Source: Woeseiaceae bacterium
GTDB lineage: Bacteria > Pseudomonadota > Gammaproteobacteria > Steroidobacterales > Woeseiaceae
NCBI GenBank assembly: GCA_028822065.1
Contig: JAPKEL010000004.1
Location: 1-64,000 of the forward strand
Direction of reading: 5' to 3'
DNA length: 64,000 bases
Every line of letters begins with the position of its first letter. Positions within the stretch are counted from its first letter, which is position 1. The notes below the pieces were generated by a model. That model did not search any database, had not been told where the DNA came from, and worked only from the letters and a program-made list of their open reading frames with translations. Of the stretch, positions 56,979-64,000 are shown in pieces. The translations under genes and the position numbers were made by a program.

Positions 56979-57533
56979 TTACTCCGAAGCTGAGTACGCC
57001 CAAACAAAACCTTCGCTGTTGGGCATTATAATTCTAGGTAATGTCTCAGATGACATGATTTCTTTTTCAGTGACAATGTCATTAAGGTAAAGAATATAAG
57101 CGGTTAATGCGTATATCTCATCGTTGGTTAAAGTCCCTGGTGTTTGATAAGGCATTGCACGCCTAATATAATCAAATAAAATCGTAGCGTATGGCCAATA
57201 ACTGCCTACTGTTTTTTTAGGAAGCGGACCATTGATTGTGCCATGACCGCCAGCAAGATCTCCATTAATTCCACCTTTTGCCTCATTACCATGACAAGCA
57301 ATGCACTGAACATTGAATAATTCTTTTCCAGAGACGGCATTGCCAGAACCCTGAGGCAGACCGTCGCCATTAGGCATAACCACAAAATCAACCTGATCTA
57401 CATATTCAGCTGAGAGAACCTTTCCTAAGTTTGGGTTATTCACTCCAAATGAAACATCATCAGCAGCAACAATTTGAGTGATTATTATCAAGGTGCAGGT
57501 GCATATAGTTTTCATCAGTTTAGAGATAAACAT
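56979..57533 (-). CDS. Monoheme cytochrome c, SoxD-like
   Basis: A 184-residue exported c-type cytochrome with one heme motif CIACH (Cys77, Cys80, His81) in GKELFNVQCIACHGNEAKGG. A later methionine in YIRRAMPYQTPGTLTNDEIY is the likely axial ligand. It resembles the SoxD/SorB-type partners of molybdopterin sulfite dehydrogenases. Classical SoxD has two hemes and is about twice as long. The strong AGGGGAGGTGAG ahead of the ATG fixes the start and places a 14-base overlap with the soxC end. It would take electrons from the molybdoenzyme in the periplasm. Confidence 0.87.
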   Translation of the reverse strand: MFISKLMKTICTCTLIIITQIVAADDVSFGVNNPNLGKVLSAEYVDQVDFVVMPNGDGLPQGSGNAVSGKELFNVQCIACHGNEAKGGINGDLAGGHGTINGPLPKKTVGSYWPYATILFDYIRRAMPYQTPGTLTNDEIYALTAYILYLNDIVTEKEIMSSETLPRIIMPNSEGFVWAYSASE

Positions 57534-58788
57534 TACTCACCTCCCCTGCAGAATTAATAGCCCAAGTCTGGATTGCATTAAAATGATAAAATGTATTTTT
57601 TGCTCTACCAACAAACCAAGACTCTCTTGAAGGCTGAACGTTGCCTTTTTCGTCGATGGCTCGACTCATTATGGTTGCAGGAGTACCATCCCAATTCCAA
57701 GCAGATCGAAAACGTGTCAATGATTTAGAAAGGACATGCTGATCCAAAAGCGCTTCAGCCCAGGTATTTCCCCCATCGGCAGACAGCTCAACAGTTTTTA
57801 TTTTTCCTGAGCCAGACCAGGCAATACCTTTGACTTGATAAATACCTGCGCCAGCAAAATTCAATCCCACGGAAGGGCTAGTAATTACTGATTTCACACC
57901 CATCGGAAAAGTAAATAACTCGGCTATACCATCATCTCTTAAGTCTGAATACTTAGAGGTCTCATCTTTCGTCATCGAGGGACCAGAAGTTACTTTTATT
58001 GTTCTTAACCATTTAACACACGCATTACCTTCCCAGCCTGGTAAAAATAAACGCATGGGATAACCATTAGAAGGTCGCAATGGCTCTCCATTCTGATGAG
58101 TCGCGATTATGGCATCATCCATTATTTTTTCAATTGGCACACTGCGGCTCATCATAGCTGCATCTGAACCCGAAGCTACAATCCATTTACCTTCTGGCTT
58201 AACGCCCGCTTCTTCAAGTAAAACTTTAAGAGGAATTCCGCCCCATTCGCTGCAAGAAACTAAGCCATGCAAATCGCTAGCCTTTCGCTGTAAAGGTTGT
58301 GGTGCCATCATATTGCCACCACTATTGCCCGAGCATTCTAAAAACTGGATATTAGATGTGTGTTGATAACGAGCTAGACTCTCCAATGAAAAAGATAATG
58401 GGCGCTCAACAAGGCCATGAATAATCAAACGATGTTGGTCTGGATCAATTTCTGGTATTCCTGAATGATGACGCTCAAAATGCAGCCTACTTGGGGTAAT
58501 AATTCCATCGAGGTGTTCAATTGGTGTTCTCGAAGCTCCAGAGCCAGTCGTTCCTGGTTGAGTTCCGACACTATCTCTTTTTATATGACTCTCGAAATTA
58601 GATGGTCCAGATTCTCCCATGCCAGAACCTGGTTGCTTCATCCAAGGAAATCGATCCTTACCTTCTGAGCCAATGGCGGAAGCAGATAACAACCCGCCAC
58701 CAACACCGAGTCCGGCCTTTAAAAAAAATCTTCTGTCTAAAAGCCCATTTTTAGCTGTGAAATTCATATTTTCTGTTAATTTTTTCAT
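57520..58788 (-). CDS. soxC: SoxC-like molybdopterin sulfite dehydrogenase
   Basis: A 422-residue sulfite oxidase-family molybdoenzyme with a Tat signal (LLDRRFFLKAGLGVGGGLL, Arg19-Arg20), so folded with its cofactor and exported. The molybdenum-ligating cysteine is Cys152 in NIQFLECSGNSGGNM. GSGMGESGPSNFE, HLDGIITPSRLHFERHHSG and WSGSGKIKTVELSADGG are SoxC-type. The C-terminal dimerisation domain is complete. SoxCD acts as sulfur dehydrogenase on the SoxYZ carrier in thiosulfate oxidation, but no soxXYZAB gene is in the window. An independent sulfite or other oxidation is equally possible. Confidence 0.88.
   Translation of the reverse strand: MKKLTENMNFTAKNGLLDRRFFLKAGLGVGGGLLSASAIGSEGKDRFPWMKQPGSGMGESGPSNFESHIKRDSVGTQPGTTGSGASRTPIEHLDGIITPSRLHFERHHSGIPEIDPDQHRLIIHGLVERPLSFSLESLARYQHTSNIQFLECSGNSGGNMMAPQPLQRKASDLHGLVSCSEWGGIPLKVLLEEAGVKPEGKWIVASGSDAAMMSRSVPIEKIMDDAIIATHQNGEPLRPSNGYPMRLFLPGWEGNACVKWLRTIKVTSGPSMTKDETSKYSDLRDDGIAELFTFPMGVKSVITSPSVGLNFAGAGIYQVKGIAWSGSGKIKTVELSADGGNTWAEALLDQHVLSKSLTRFRSAWNWDGTPATIMSRAIDEKGNVQPSRESWFVGRAKNTFYHFNAIQTWAINSAGEVSNVYL
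57537..57544 (-). promoter_or_regulatory. Near-perfect Shine-Dalgarno of the cytochrome c gene
   Basis: GGAGGTGA on the minus strand, fully complementary to the 16S rRNA end and 3 bases before the ATG (6 from the GGAGG core). It lies within the last codons of soxC and decides the upstream start over the ATG at 57515. It is much stronger than most sites in this window. Confidence 0.75.
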
Positions 58789-58857
58789 AGTGATTTGGCC
58801 TTAATTGTAATATCATTAACTAAATTAAATAAACATTATAAATATATGTTATATATG

Positions 58858-60000
58858 TTATTTTTTAATAGATCTATCTAAATCATTTATCAAATCATCT
58901 GCAGATTCTATCCCAATTGATATCCTTATTAAATCTTTTGGTATAGGGCTCCCCTCTCCTTCTATCGAAAAACGGTGCTCGATCAAACTTTCAACTCCAC
59001 CAAGGGAAGTAGCTCGAATAAATATATTACAAGCTTTAACGATTTTTAAGGCTGATTCTTCGCCCCCTCGAATCCTTAAAGACAGCATTCCACTATATCC
59101 TAGTGCCATTTGCTTTTTTGCAATATTGTGTCCTGGATGACTGGATAATCCTGGATACAACACTTGATGTATTTCTTTATGGTTACTGAAATATTCCGCC
59201 ACTTTCAAAGCTGTTTCACTTGCTCTTATTACTCGCAAATGTAAAGTTCGCATCCCACGTTGCAATAACCAAGCTTCGAAAGATCCAATAATCGCCCCGC
59301 CCTGAACACGATTCTGTCTTATTTTTTCCCAAAATTTATCTTTTTTGGAGCAAACCAAGGCACCAGCCACAATATCGCCATGACCATTTAAGTATTTTGT
59401 TGCTGAATGCATAACTATATCAGCGCCATATTCCAATGGTCTAGTAAGAATTGGCGTAGCTACTGTGGAGTCAACAATCAATTTTGCATCGCATGATTTG
59501 GCTATCTGTGCAGCATTTTCTATATCAATAATATCCCATGTTGGATTGCATGGAGTCTCTATCCAAATAATTTTTGTTTGCCCCTGAATAATACTCTCAC
59601 TCAAAGCATCTGGATTCGCTACGTCATAGAAACTCAAATCCAGTCCCCATTTTTTTGTATAATCAATCAGCCATCCTCTCAGGCCCCAATACATGATTGC
59701 GGGAGCTACAATATGATCGCCAGGACTTAAGGCTTGAAAAACACTGACTGCTGCAGCCATCCCAGAACTGAATAACAATGCCTCTTCACCCCCTTCGAGC
59801 TTAGCCAGCATATTTTCAGGAACTATATTGGTAGGATTTTCGTCACGAGCATAACTAAACTGCTCTGCAATCAGTTGGTACTGCTCATCTCTTGCAAAAG
59901 TAGTTGAGGGATGAATAGAAGGCATGATTGCACCGGTTTCTGTATCATGATGACGGTACGCTTGGGCAATTTCTGTTTCACGGCTTCTTTTCACTGTCAT
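58858..60000 (-). CDS. Cys/Met metabolism PLP-dependent enzyme (cystathionine gamma-synthase family)
   Basis: A 380-residue fold-type I PLP enzyme. The PLP lysine lies in ADIVMHSATKYLNGHGDIVA. Typical segments are YARDENPTNIVPENMLAKLE, EALLFSSGMAAAVSVFQ and SLGGVESLIEHR near the end. Family members include cystathionine gamma-synthase, cystathionine lyases, methionine gamma-lyase and O-acetylhomoserine sulfhydrylase; the sequence does not decide among them. It lies upstream of soxC on the same strand with a 69-base gap and is not obviously in that operon. Confidence 0.88.
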   Translation of the reverse strand: MTVKRSRETEIAQAYRHHDTETGAIMPSIHPSTTFARDEQYQLIAEQFSYARDENPTNIVPENMLAKLEGGEEALLFSSGMAAAVSVFQALSPGDHIVAPAIMYWGLRGWLIDYTKKWGLDLSFYDVANPDALSESIIQGQTKIIWIETPCNPTWDIIDIENAAQIAKSCDAKLIVDSTVATPILTRPLEYGADIVMHSATKYLNGHGDIVAGALVCSKKDKFWEKIRQNRVQGGAIIGSFEAWLLQRGMRTLHLRVIRASETALKVAEYFSNHKEIHQVLYPGLSSHPGHNIAKKQMALGYSGMLSLRIRGGEESALKIVKACNIFIRATSLGGVESLIEHRFSIEGEGSPIPKDLIRISIGIESADDLINDLDRSIKK

Positions 60001-60094
60001 GCTTATTCCATTTTTATGAAGATTTACTGCGAAAAATAATTATAATCAGCAGACCAAATACTCAATAACATTCAAATACACTATACTAAATTTT

Positions 60095-60778
60095 ATGGCA
60101 TTTATATTACTTGGTTGCATAATTATAGCACTTGTTTTTATTCCTAGCGTCTGGGTAAAACGTGTGCTGGAGAAATATTCTCTCCCTGAAGATCGTTATG
60201 CTGGAACGGGCTCAGAATTAGCACGTTATTTACTAGATCAGCAATCATTGAGCCATGTAAAAATAGAAGAAACCGAAGAAGGTGATCATTATGATCCAGC
60301 CGAAAAGGTAGTAAGATTGACGAAAGAAAAATTTCATGGACATTCCCTGACCGCTATCACTGTCGCCGCTCATGAAGTCGGTCATGCCATTCAAGATGGT
60401 GAGAATTATGGACCGTTAAGACTTAGAACCAAGCTTGTCAAAATGTCTAGAGGAATTGAAAAAATTGGTGCTGGAGTACTGATGATCTCACCTTTTATTG
60501 GTATTATCACAAAGGTGCCCGGATTAAGCGCTATTGTCTTCATCTCTGGATTTTTAACGCTCCTCTCTTCAACATTAATTCATTTAGTTACTTTGCCCAC
60601 AGAATTAGATGCGAGCTTTAAACGAGCGTTACCGATCTTAAGAAAAGGCAACATCCTTAAATCTGGGGATCAAAAATATGCTTACAAAATACTCACCGCA
60701 GCCGCGCTAACCTATGTGTCAGCATCACTAATGAGTCTCTTAAATATAGCCAGATGGTGGGCTATATTAAGACGTTGA
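60095..60778 (+). CDS. Membrane zinc metallopeptidase (YugP type)
   Basis: A 227-residue inner-membrane protein of the Zn_peptidase_2/YugP family. The zinc motif is AAHEVGHAIQDGENY (HExxH). It begins with a membrane helix (FILLGCIIIALVFIPSVWV), has a soluble region containing DRYAGTGSELARYLLDQQ and DHYDPAEKVVRLT, and ends with two or three more hydrophobic stretches. The substrate of the family is not established. No clear Shine-Dalgarno precedes the ATG. Its last 12 bases overlap the convergent aminotransferase gene. Confidence 0.87.
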   Translation: MAFILLGCIIIALVFIPSVWVKRVLEKYSLPEDRYAGTGSELARYLLDQQSLSHVKIEETEEGDHYDPAEKVVRLTKEKFHGHSLTAITVAAHEVGHAIQDGENYGPLRLRTKLVKMSRGIEKIGAGVLMISPFIGIITKVPGLSAIVFISGFLTLLSSTLIHLVTLPTELDASFKRALPILRKGNILKSGDQKYAYKILTAAALTYVSASLMSLLNIARWWAILRR

Positions 60779-61912
60779 ATCCATAATACGATTACCGAAT
60801 AACTTCTTGAATGTCTGCACGTAATAACGCATGTGCTCTGGTTTATCCATACTAACTCTGGACCATTTTGTAAATGGTGGAAATGGCCTCCCTGAGGCAA
60901 TACCATGCTCCAATAGAGCTGTATTTATTTCTTGTACCGGAATTCCGGTCTCGAAAAAAGTAAAATTAGCGTTAGATTTAATATAGCGAACATTCAACTC
61001 ATCGAACATTTCTCCTACTATCCTTAACGATTCTTTATTTTTTCTTCTGCTAAAATCCTGGAATTCTTGATCTTGGTAACTTGCATAAGCTGCTTCGATT
61101 CCTAGGGTATTATTTTTACCAGTTCTTAATTCTCTGATTTTCTTAATTTGATCTGGGTGAGCGAAACCAAAGCCTACTGCCAAACCAGCCAATCCATGTA
61201 TTTTTGATGCAGTACGTGACACTATAATATTACGATGCCCTTCTGCTATTAAATCAATCATAGAGCCATAATTTGGGTCCTCCACAAATTCATAATACGC
61301 TTCATCGACGAACACCAGTCTTTTTTTCGAAACTTCAATAACAAAGTCTCTCAGAGCATTTTTATTGATGATATTTGGAATTGGATTATTGGGGTTCACA
61401 AGATAAACCATCTTAGTATCTGGTCTTATGGCTGCGGCAACCGCTTCTAAATCACAGGCTAAATTCTCATCAACTGGAACCCTAATAATTTCTGTACCTA
61501 CTCTTGACGCGTAACGCACTAAATCTTGATAGGTAGGATCAACGCAAACTACCGATCCTTTTTCCCAACTCGCTATCAAACCACCGGTTTTAAGTATCTC
61601 GCCCGACCCAGTGCCGATAGCAACATGATCTGATGTCACTCCGTTTTGCCTGGCCACCAATTCAACTAATTTTCGTCGACTGCCGCCGCCGTATTTGTTC
61701 ACCAGATCAATGCCTTCATTAATTGCCTGTAACGCCACTCTTGATGGGCCATAAGGGTTCTCATTTTTATCAGCTCTAACAAGCTCAAAGGGCCTAGGAA
61801 CAATATCTGCGGCAAACAATGGATTGGATAATGGATTTAGTCCTGTGATTGCATTTACACCTAAAAATGCGCCACCTGATAGTAAAATCCTACGTCTGCT
61901 GATATTTTCCAT
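60767..61912 (-). CDS. Tat-exported class I/II aminotransferase (HisC-like)
   Basis: A 381-residue PLP aminotransferase resembling histidinol-phosphate aminotransferase. It carries an N-terminal twin-arginine signal (MENISRRRILLSGGAFLGVN) running to about residue 35. PLP-site segments are intact: GTGSGEILKTGG, VYLVNPNNPIPNI, FVDEAYYEF and the lysine in SRTASKIHGLAGLAVGFG. Biosynthetic HisC has no signal, so this is probably a periplasmic or membrane-bound transaminase of unknown substrate; Tat export suits a protein that binds its cofactor before transport. It is transcribed alone, divergent from the EF-G gene. Confidence 0.87.
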   Translation of the reverse strand: MENISRRRILLSGGAFLGVNAITGLNPLSNPLFAADIVPRPFELVRADKNENPYGPSRVALQAINEGIDLVNKYGGGSRRKLVELVARQNGVTSDHVAIGTGSGEILKTGGLIASWEKGSVVCVDPTYQDLVRYASRVGTEIIRVPVDENLACDLEAVAAAIRPDTKMVYLVNPNNPIPNIINKNALRDFVIEVSKKRLVFVDEAYYEFVEDPNYGSMIDLIAEGHRNIIVSRTASKIHGLAGLAVGFGFAHPDQIKKIRELRTGKNNTLGIEAAYASYQDQEFQDFSRRKNKESLRIVGEMFDELNVRYIKSNANFTFFETGIPVQEINTALLEHGIASGRPFPPFTKWSRVSMDKPEHMRYYVQTFKKLFGNRIMDSTS

Positions 61913-62192
61913 ATTCTCCTGCCCTTATCTTAATAAAATTAATGATTATCTTAAAATTTAATTATATTTTAAAAGTTCCTTGATTGGTTGAATTTACTAC
62001 ATTAAACACAATTCTTTAAGCAGTTTTTACATATTGACATCAAAATAAAACACTCCTTGAGTTAGGTCTTATGTATTTTTTAGTATTTTTCAGTGGTTTA
62101 CCTCCCGCAACGCTGATAATATGCGCGCGCAATAAAGTTAATAATAAATAACATCAATACAATTAAAAAATAATAAAAAGCGAACAAAAGTC
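61913..62192. other. Divergent intergenic region before the EF-G gene
   Basis: At 280 bases this is the longest gap in the window. It should carry promoters for the aminotransferase and EF-G genes. A TTGACA-like string occurs at about 62034 and GATAAT at about 62112, but they are too far apart to pair. Nothing resembling a riboswitch or conserved RNA was recognised. Confidence 0.4.
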
Positions 62193-64000
62193 ATGAAAGA
62201 TCTAAACGCATATAGAAATATTGGTATTTTTGCTCATGTAGATGCAGGTAAGACGACGACGACTGAACGGATCCTAAAATTAACTGGCAAAATTCATAAA
62301 ATTGGTGAGGTCCATGATGGGGCAGCCACCACAGATTTTATGGATCAAGAGCAAGAGCGAGGTATTACCATTCAATCTGCTGCTACTAGTTGCGAGTGGG
62401 ACAATCATCGCTTAAATATTATTGACACTCCGGGCCACGTTGATTTCACAATTGAAGTCTACAGATCACTGAAAGTTTTAGATGGGGGTGTTGGGGTTTT
62501 TTGTGGCTCTGGCGGCGTAGAACCTCAGTCTGAAACTAATTGGCGTTATGCCAATGAATCTGAAGTCGCACGTATCATTCTGGTCAATAAACTTGATCGC
62601 GTTGGTGCTGACTTTCTTAGAGTAGTAAAACAAATTAAAGATATTTTAGGGGCGAATGCATTGGTAATGGTTCTTCCTATTGGTATCGAGGATGACTTTA
62701 AAGGAGTTGTCGATTTATTGACTAGAAAAGCTTGGATTTGGGAAGATTCTGATGATCCAACAAACTTTGAGATAGTCGATCCCCCAGAAGACATGGAAGT
62801 ATCAATTGAAGAATGGCGTGAAAAACTTGTCGAAACAGCGGTCGAACAAGATGATGACTTGCTAGAAAAATATCTAGATGGTGAAGAGCCTAGTATTGAA
62901 GATTTAAAGAAATGTATTCGCAAAGGGACAGTCAATCTTGACTTTTTCCCTACCTATTGTGGTTCAGCATTCAAAAACAAAGGTGTGCAAAACGTTCTTA
63001 ACGCAATTGTAGATTACTTACCGAGTCCCACCGAAGTAAAACCTCAGCCAGAAGTGGATCTTGAGGGGAATGAAACAGGCGAATATGCCGTCGTTGATCC
63101 TGCCAAACCATTGCGTGCCTTGGCTTTTAAAATTATGGATGATCGCTATGGTGCACTAACCTTTACTCGAATCTATTCTGGTATGCTCAAAAAAGGCGAT
63201 AATGTTCTTAATACCTTTACCGGAAAAACAGAAAGAATCGGCCGAATTGTCGAAATGCATGCTGATTCAAGAGAAGAGCTAGACTTTGCACAAGCTGGCG
63301 ATATTGTAGCGTTATTGGGTATGAAGAATACAAAAACAGGTCATACACTAGCTGATGAAAATAATCCTGCAACACTAGAGCCTATGGTTTTTCCTGATCC
63401 TGTTATTTCTATAGCCATAACACCACTAGACAAAGCAGGTACTGAGAAACTAGGGATTGCTTTAAATAAAATGATACAAGAAGACCCCTCTTTCCATGTT
63501 GCTACAGACGAAGATTCTGGAGAAACCATTATCAAAGGAATGGGAGAATTACATCTTGATATTAAAGTAGATATTCTTAGACGCACTCATAATGTGGACG
63601 TCGAAATGGGTAAACCTCAAGTTGCTTATCGTGAAACAATCACGGAAGCAGTTGAAGATACTTATATACACAAAAAACAAACCGGTGGTTCTGGGCAATT
63701 TGCAAAAATTGATTATCAGATAGAACCAGGCGAACAAAACAGTGGTTATACTTTTGAATCTCATGTTACCGGCGGCAATGTTCCTAGAGAATATTGGTCT
63801 GCCATAGAAAAGGCTTTTAAAACAAGCATGGATGAAGGGACGCTTGCAGGCTTTCCACTGCTGGACGTTACTTTTAAACTAATGGATGGTGGTTTCCACG
63901 CTGTTGACTCCTCTGCAATGGCATTCGAATTAGCCACTAAAGCTGCATATAGACAATCTATCCCAAAAGCAGGTCCTCAGCTTTTAGAACCAATCATGAA
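62193..64000 (+). CDS. fusA: Elongation factor G, second type (partial, runs off the edge)
   Basis: A translational GTPase gene starting at the ATG at 62193 with 602 codons visible and no stop before the window end. GTPase motifs are [15 protein letters not shown] (G1), [12 protein letters not shown] (switch I), [12 protein letters not shown] (G3) and [13 protein letters not shown] (G4). Domain II and III follow, including [16 protein letters not shown], and domain IV begins near [20 protein letters not shown]. The N-terminal [20 protein letters not shown] and [19 protein letters not shown] resemble the second EF-G found in some Gammaproteobacteria (FusB/EF-G2 of Pseudomonas). It lacks the str-operon neighbours rpsG and tuf upstream. 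About 100 residues are missing at the C-terminus. Confidence 0.9.
   Translation, partial: MKDLNAYRNIGIFAHVDAGKTTTTERILKLTGKIHKIGEVHDGAATTDFMDQEQERGITIQSAATSCEWDNHRLNIIDTPGHVDFTIEVYRSLKVLDGGVGVFCGSGGVEPQSETNWRYANESEVARIILVNKLDRVGADFLRVVKQIKDILGANALVMVLPIGIEDDFKGVVDLLTRKAWIWEDSDDPTNFEIVDPPEDMEVSIEEWREKLVETAVEQDDDLLEKYLDGEEPSIEDLKKCIRKGTVNLDFFPTYCGSAFKNKGVQNVLNAIVDYLPSPTEVKPQPEVDLEGNETGEYAVVDPAKPLRALAFKIMDDRYGALTFTRIYSGMLKKGDNVLNTFTGKTERIGRIVEMHADSREELDFAQAGDIVALLGMKNTKTGHTLADENNPATLEPMVFPDPVISIAITPLDKAGTEKLGIALNKMIQEDPSFHVATDEDSGETIIKGMGELHLDIKVDILRRTHNVDVEMGKPQVAYRETITEAVEDTYIHKKQTGGSGQFAKIDYQIEPGEQNSGYTFESHVTGGNVPREYWSAIEKAFKTSMDEGTLAGFPLLDVTFKLMDGGFHAVDSSAMAFELATKAAYRQSIPKAGPQLLEPIM

Noticed and set aside
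56143-58788. The soxC unit as part of a full thiosulfate-oxidation cluster
   Set aside because: No soxX, Y, Z, A or B gene is visible in the flanking DNA, so only the SoxC-like enzyme and its cytochrome are claimed.
1-64000. Mobile elements, prophage, CRISPR arrays, integrases or defence islands
   Set aside because: No transposase, integrase, phage structural gene, spaced direct repeats, Cas or restriction proteins were recognised; most of the window is housekeeping or metabolic genes.

Overview
The window is a dense, AT-rich chromosomal segment from a gammaproteobacterium. This is inferred from gene order (ruvCAB next to tolQRAB-pal-cpoB with a tRNA-Lys, a thrABC operon, purB beside mnmA, sucAB-lpd) and from protein features such as an E. 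coli-like TatD, RluE, NudL and a bifunctional ThrA. The low GC, very short or overlapping gene junctions, alkane monooxygenase, TonB receptor and many exported peptidases and oxidoreductases fit a marine or oligotrophic uncultured-type lineage; that placement is an inference. No insertion sequence, prophage, integrase or CRISPR array was seen, and no gene-free stretch exceeds 300 bases.

Layout: 1-2.8 kb, a two-gene unit of TonB-dependent receptor and duplicated-cupin lipoprotein. 2.8-5.9 kb, pgsA, uvrC and a family-5 uracil-DNA glycosylase. 6-12 kb, rluE, class II DAHP synthase, an ALDH7-type aldehyde dehydrogenase, a half-length MazG with NudL, and fumC. 12-18.3 kb, purB, mnmA, acnA, tatD. 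18.3-23 kb, the threonine operon thrABC on the minus strand. 23.1-31 kb, tRNA-Lys(TTT), the Tol-Pal operon, ruvCAB and yebC. 31-38.7 kb, a RelA-type (p)ppGpp synthetase and the 2-oxoglutarate dehydrogenase operon.

The second half is more accessory. At 38.9-40.3 kb alkB overlaps a 56-residue rubredoxin gene. At 40.3-42.9 kb lie an FAD amine oxidase-like protein and an MFS transporter. At 43-47.4 kb a Tat-type gluconate dehydrogenase subunit 3-like protein, a DUF1080 (3-keto-disaccharide hydrolase) protein and a GMC oxidoreductase form a likely periplasmic sugar 3-oxidation module. queE and queC follow. At 49.8-56.1 kb are a PLP decarboxylase, a fused two-component remnant and three exported peptide or acylamino-acid hydrolases. 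At 56.1-58.8 kb is a soxC/cytochrome c pair with a hotdog protein and a DUF4389 membrane protein. The end carries a Cys/Met-type PLP enzyme, a membrane zinc peptidase, a Tat-exported aminotransferase and the start of a second-type EF-G gene that runs off the edge.

The observations most worth following up are: the in-frame receiver/histidine-kinase fusion scar at 51268-51528; the RelA with a degenerate HD domain but a SpoT-like charge motif; the exported amidohydrolase lacking its HxH metal motif; AlkB coupled to an AlkG1-type rubredoxin; and the split-orientation GMC/subunit 3/DUF1080 module. No clearly unprecedented defence or mobile system was found.
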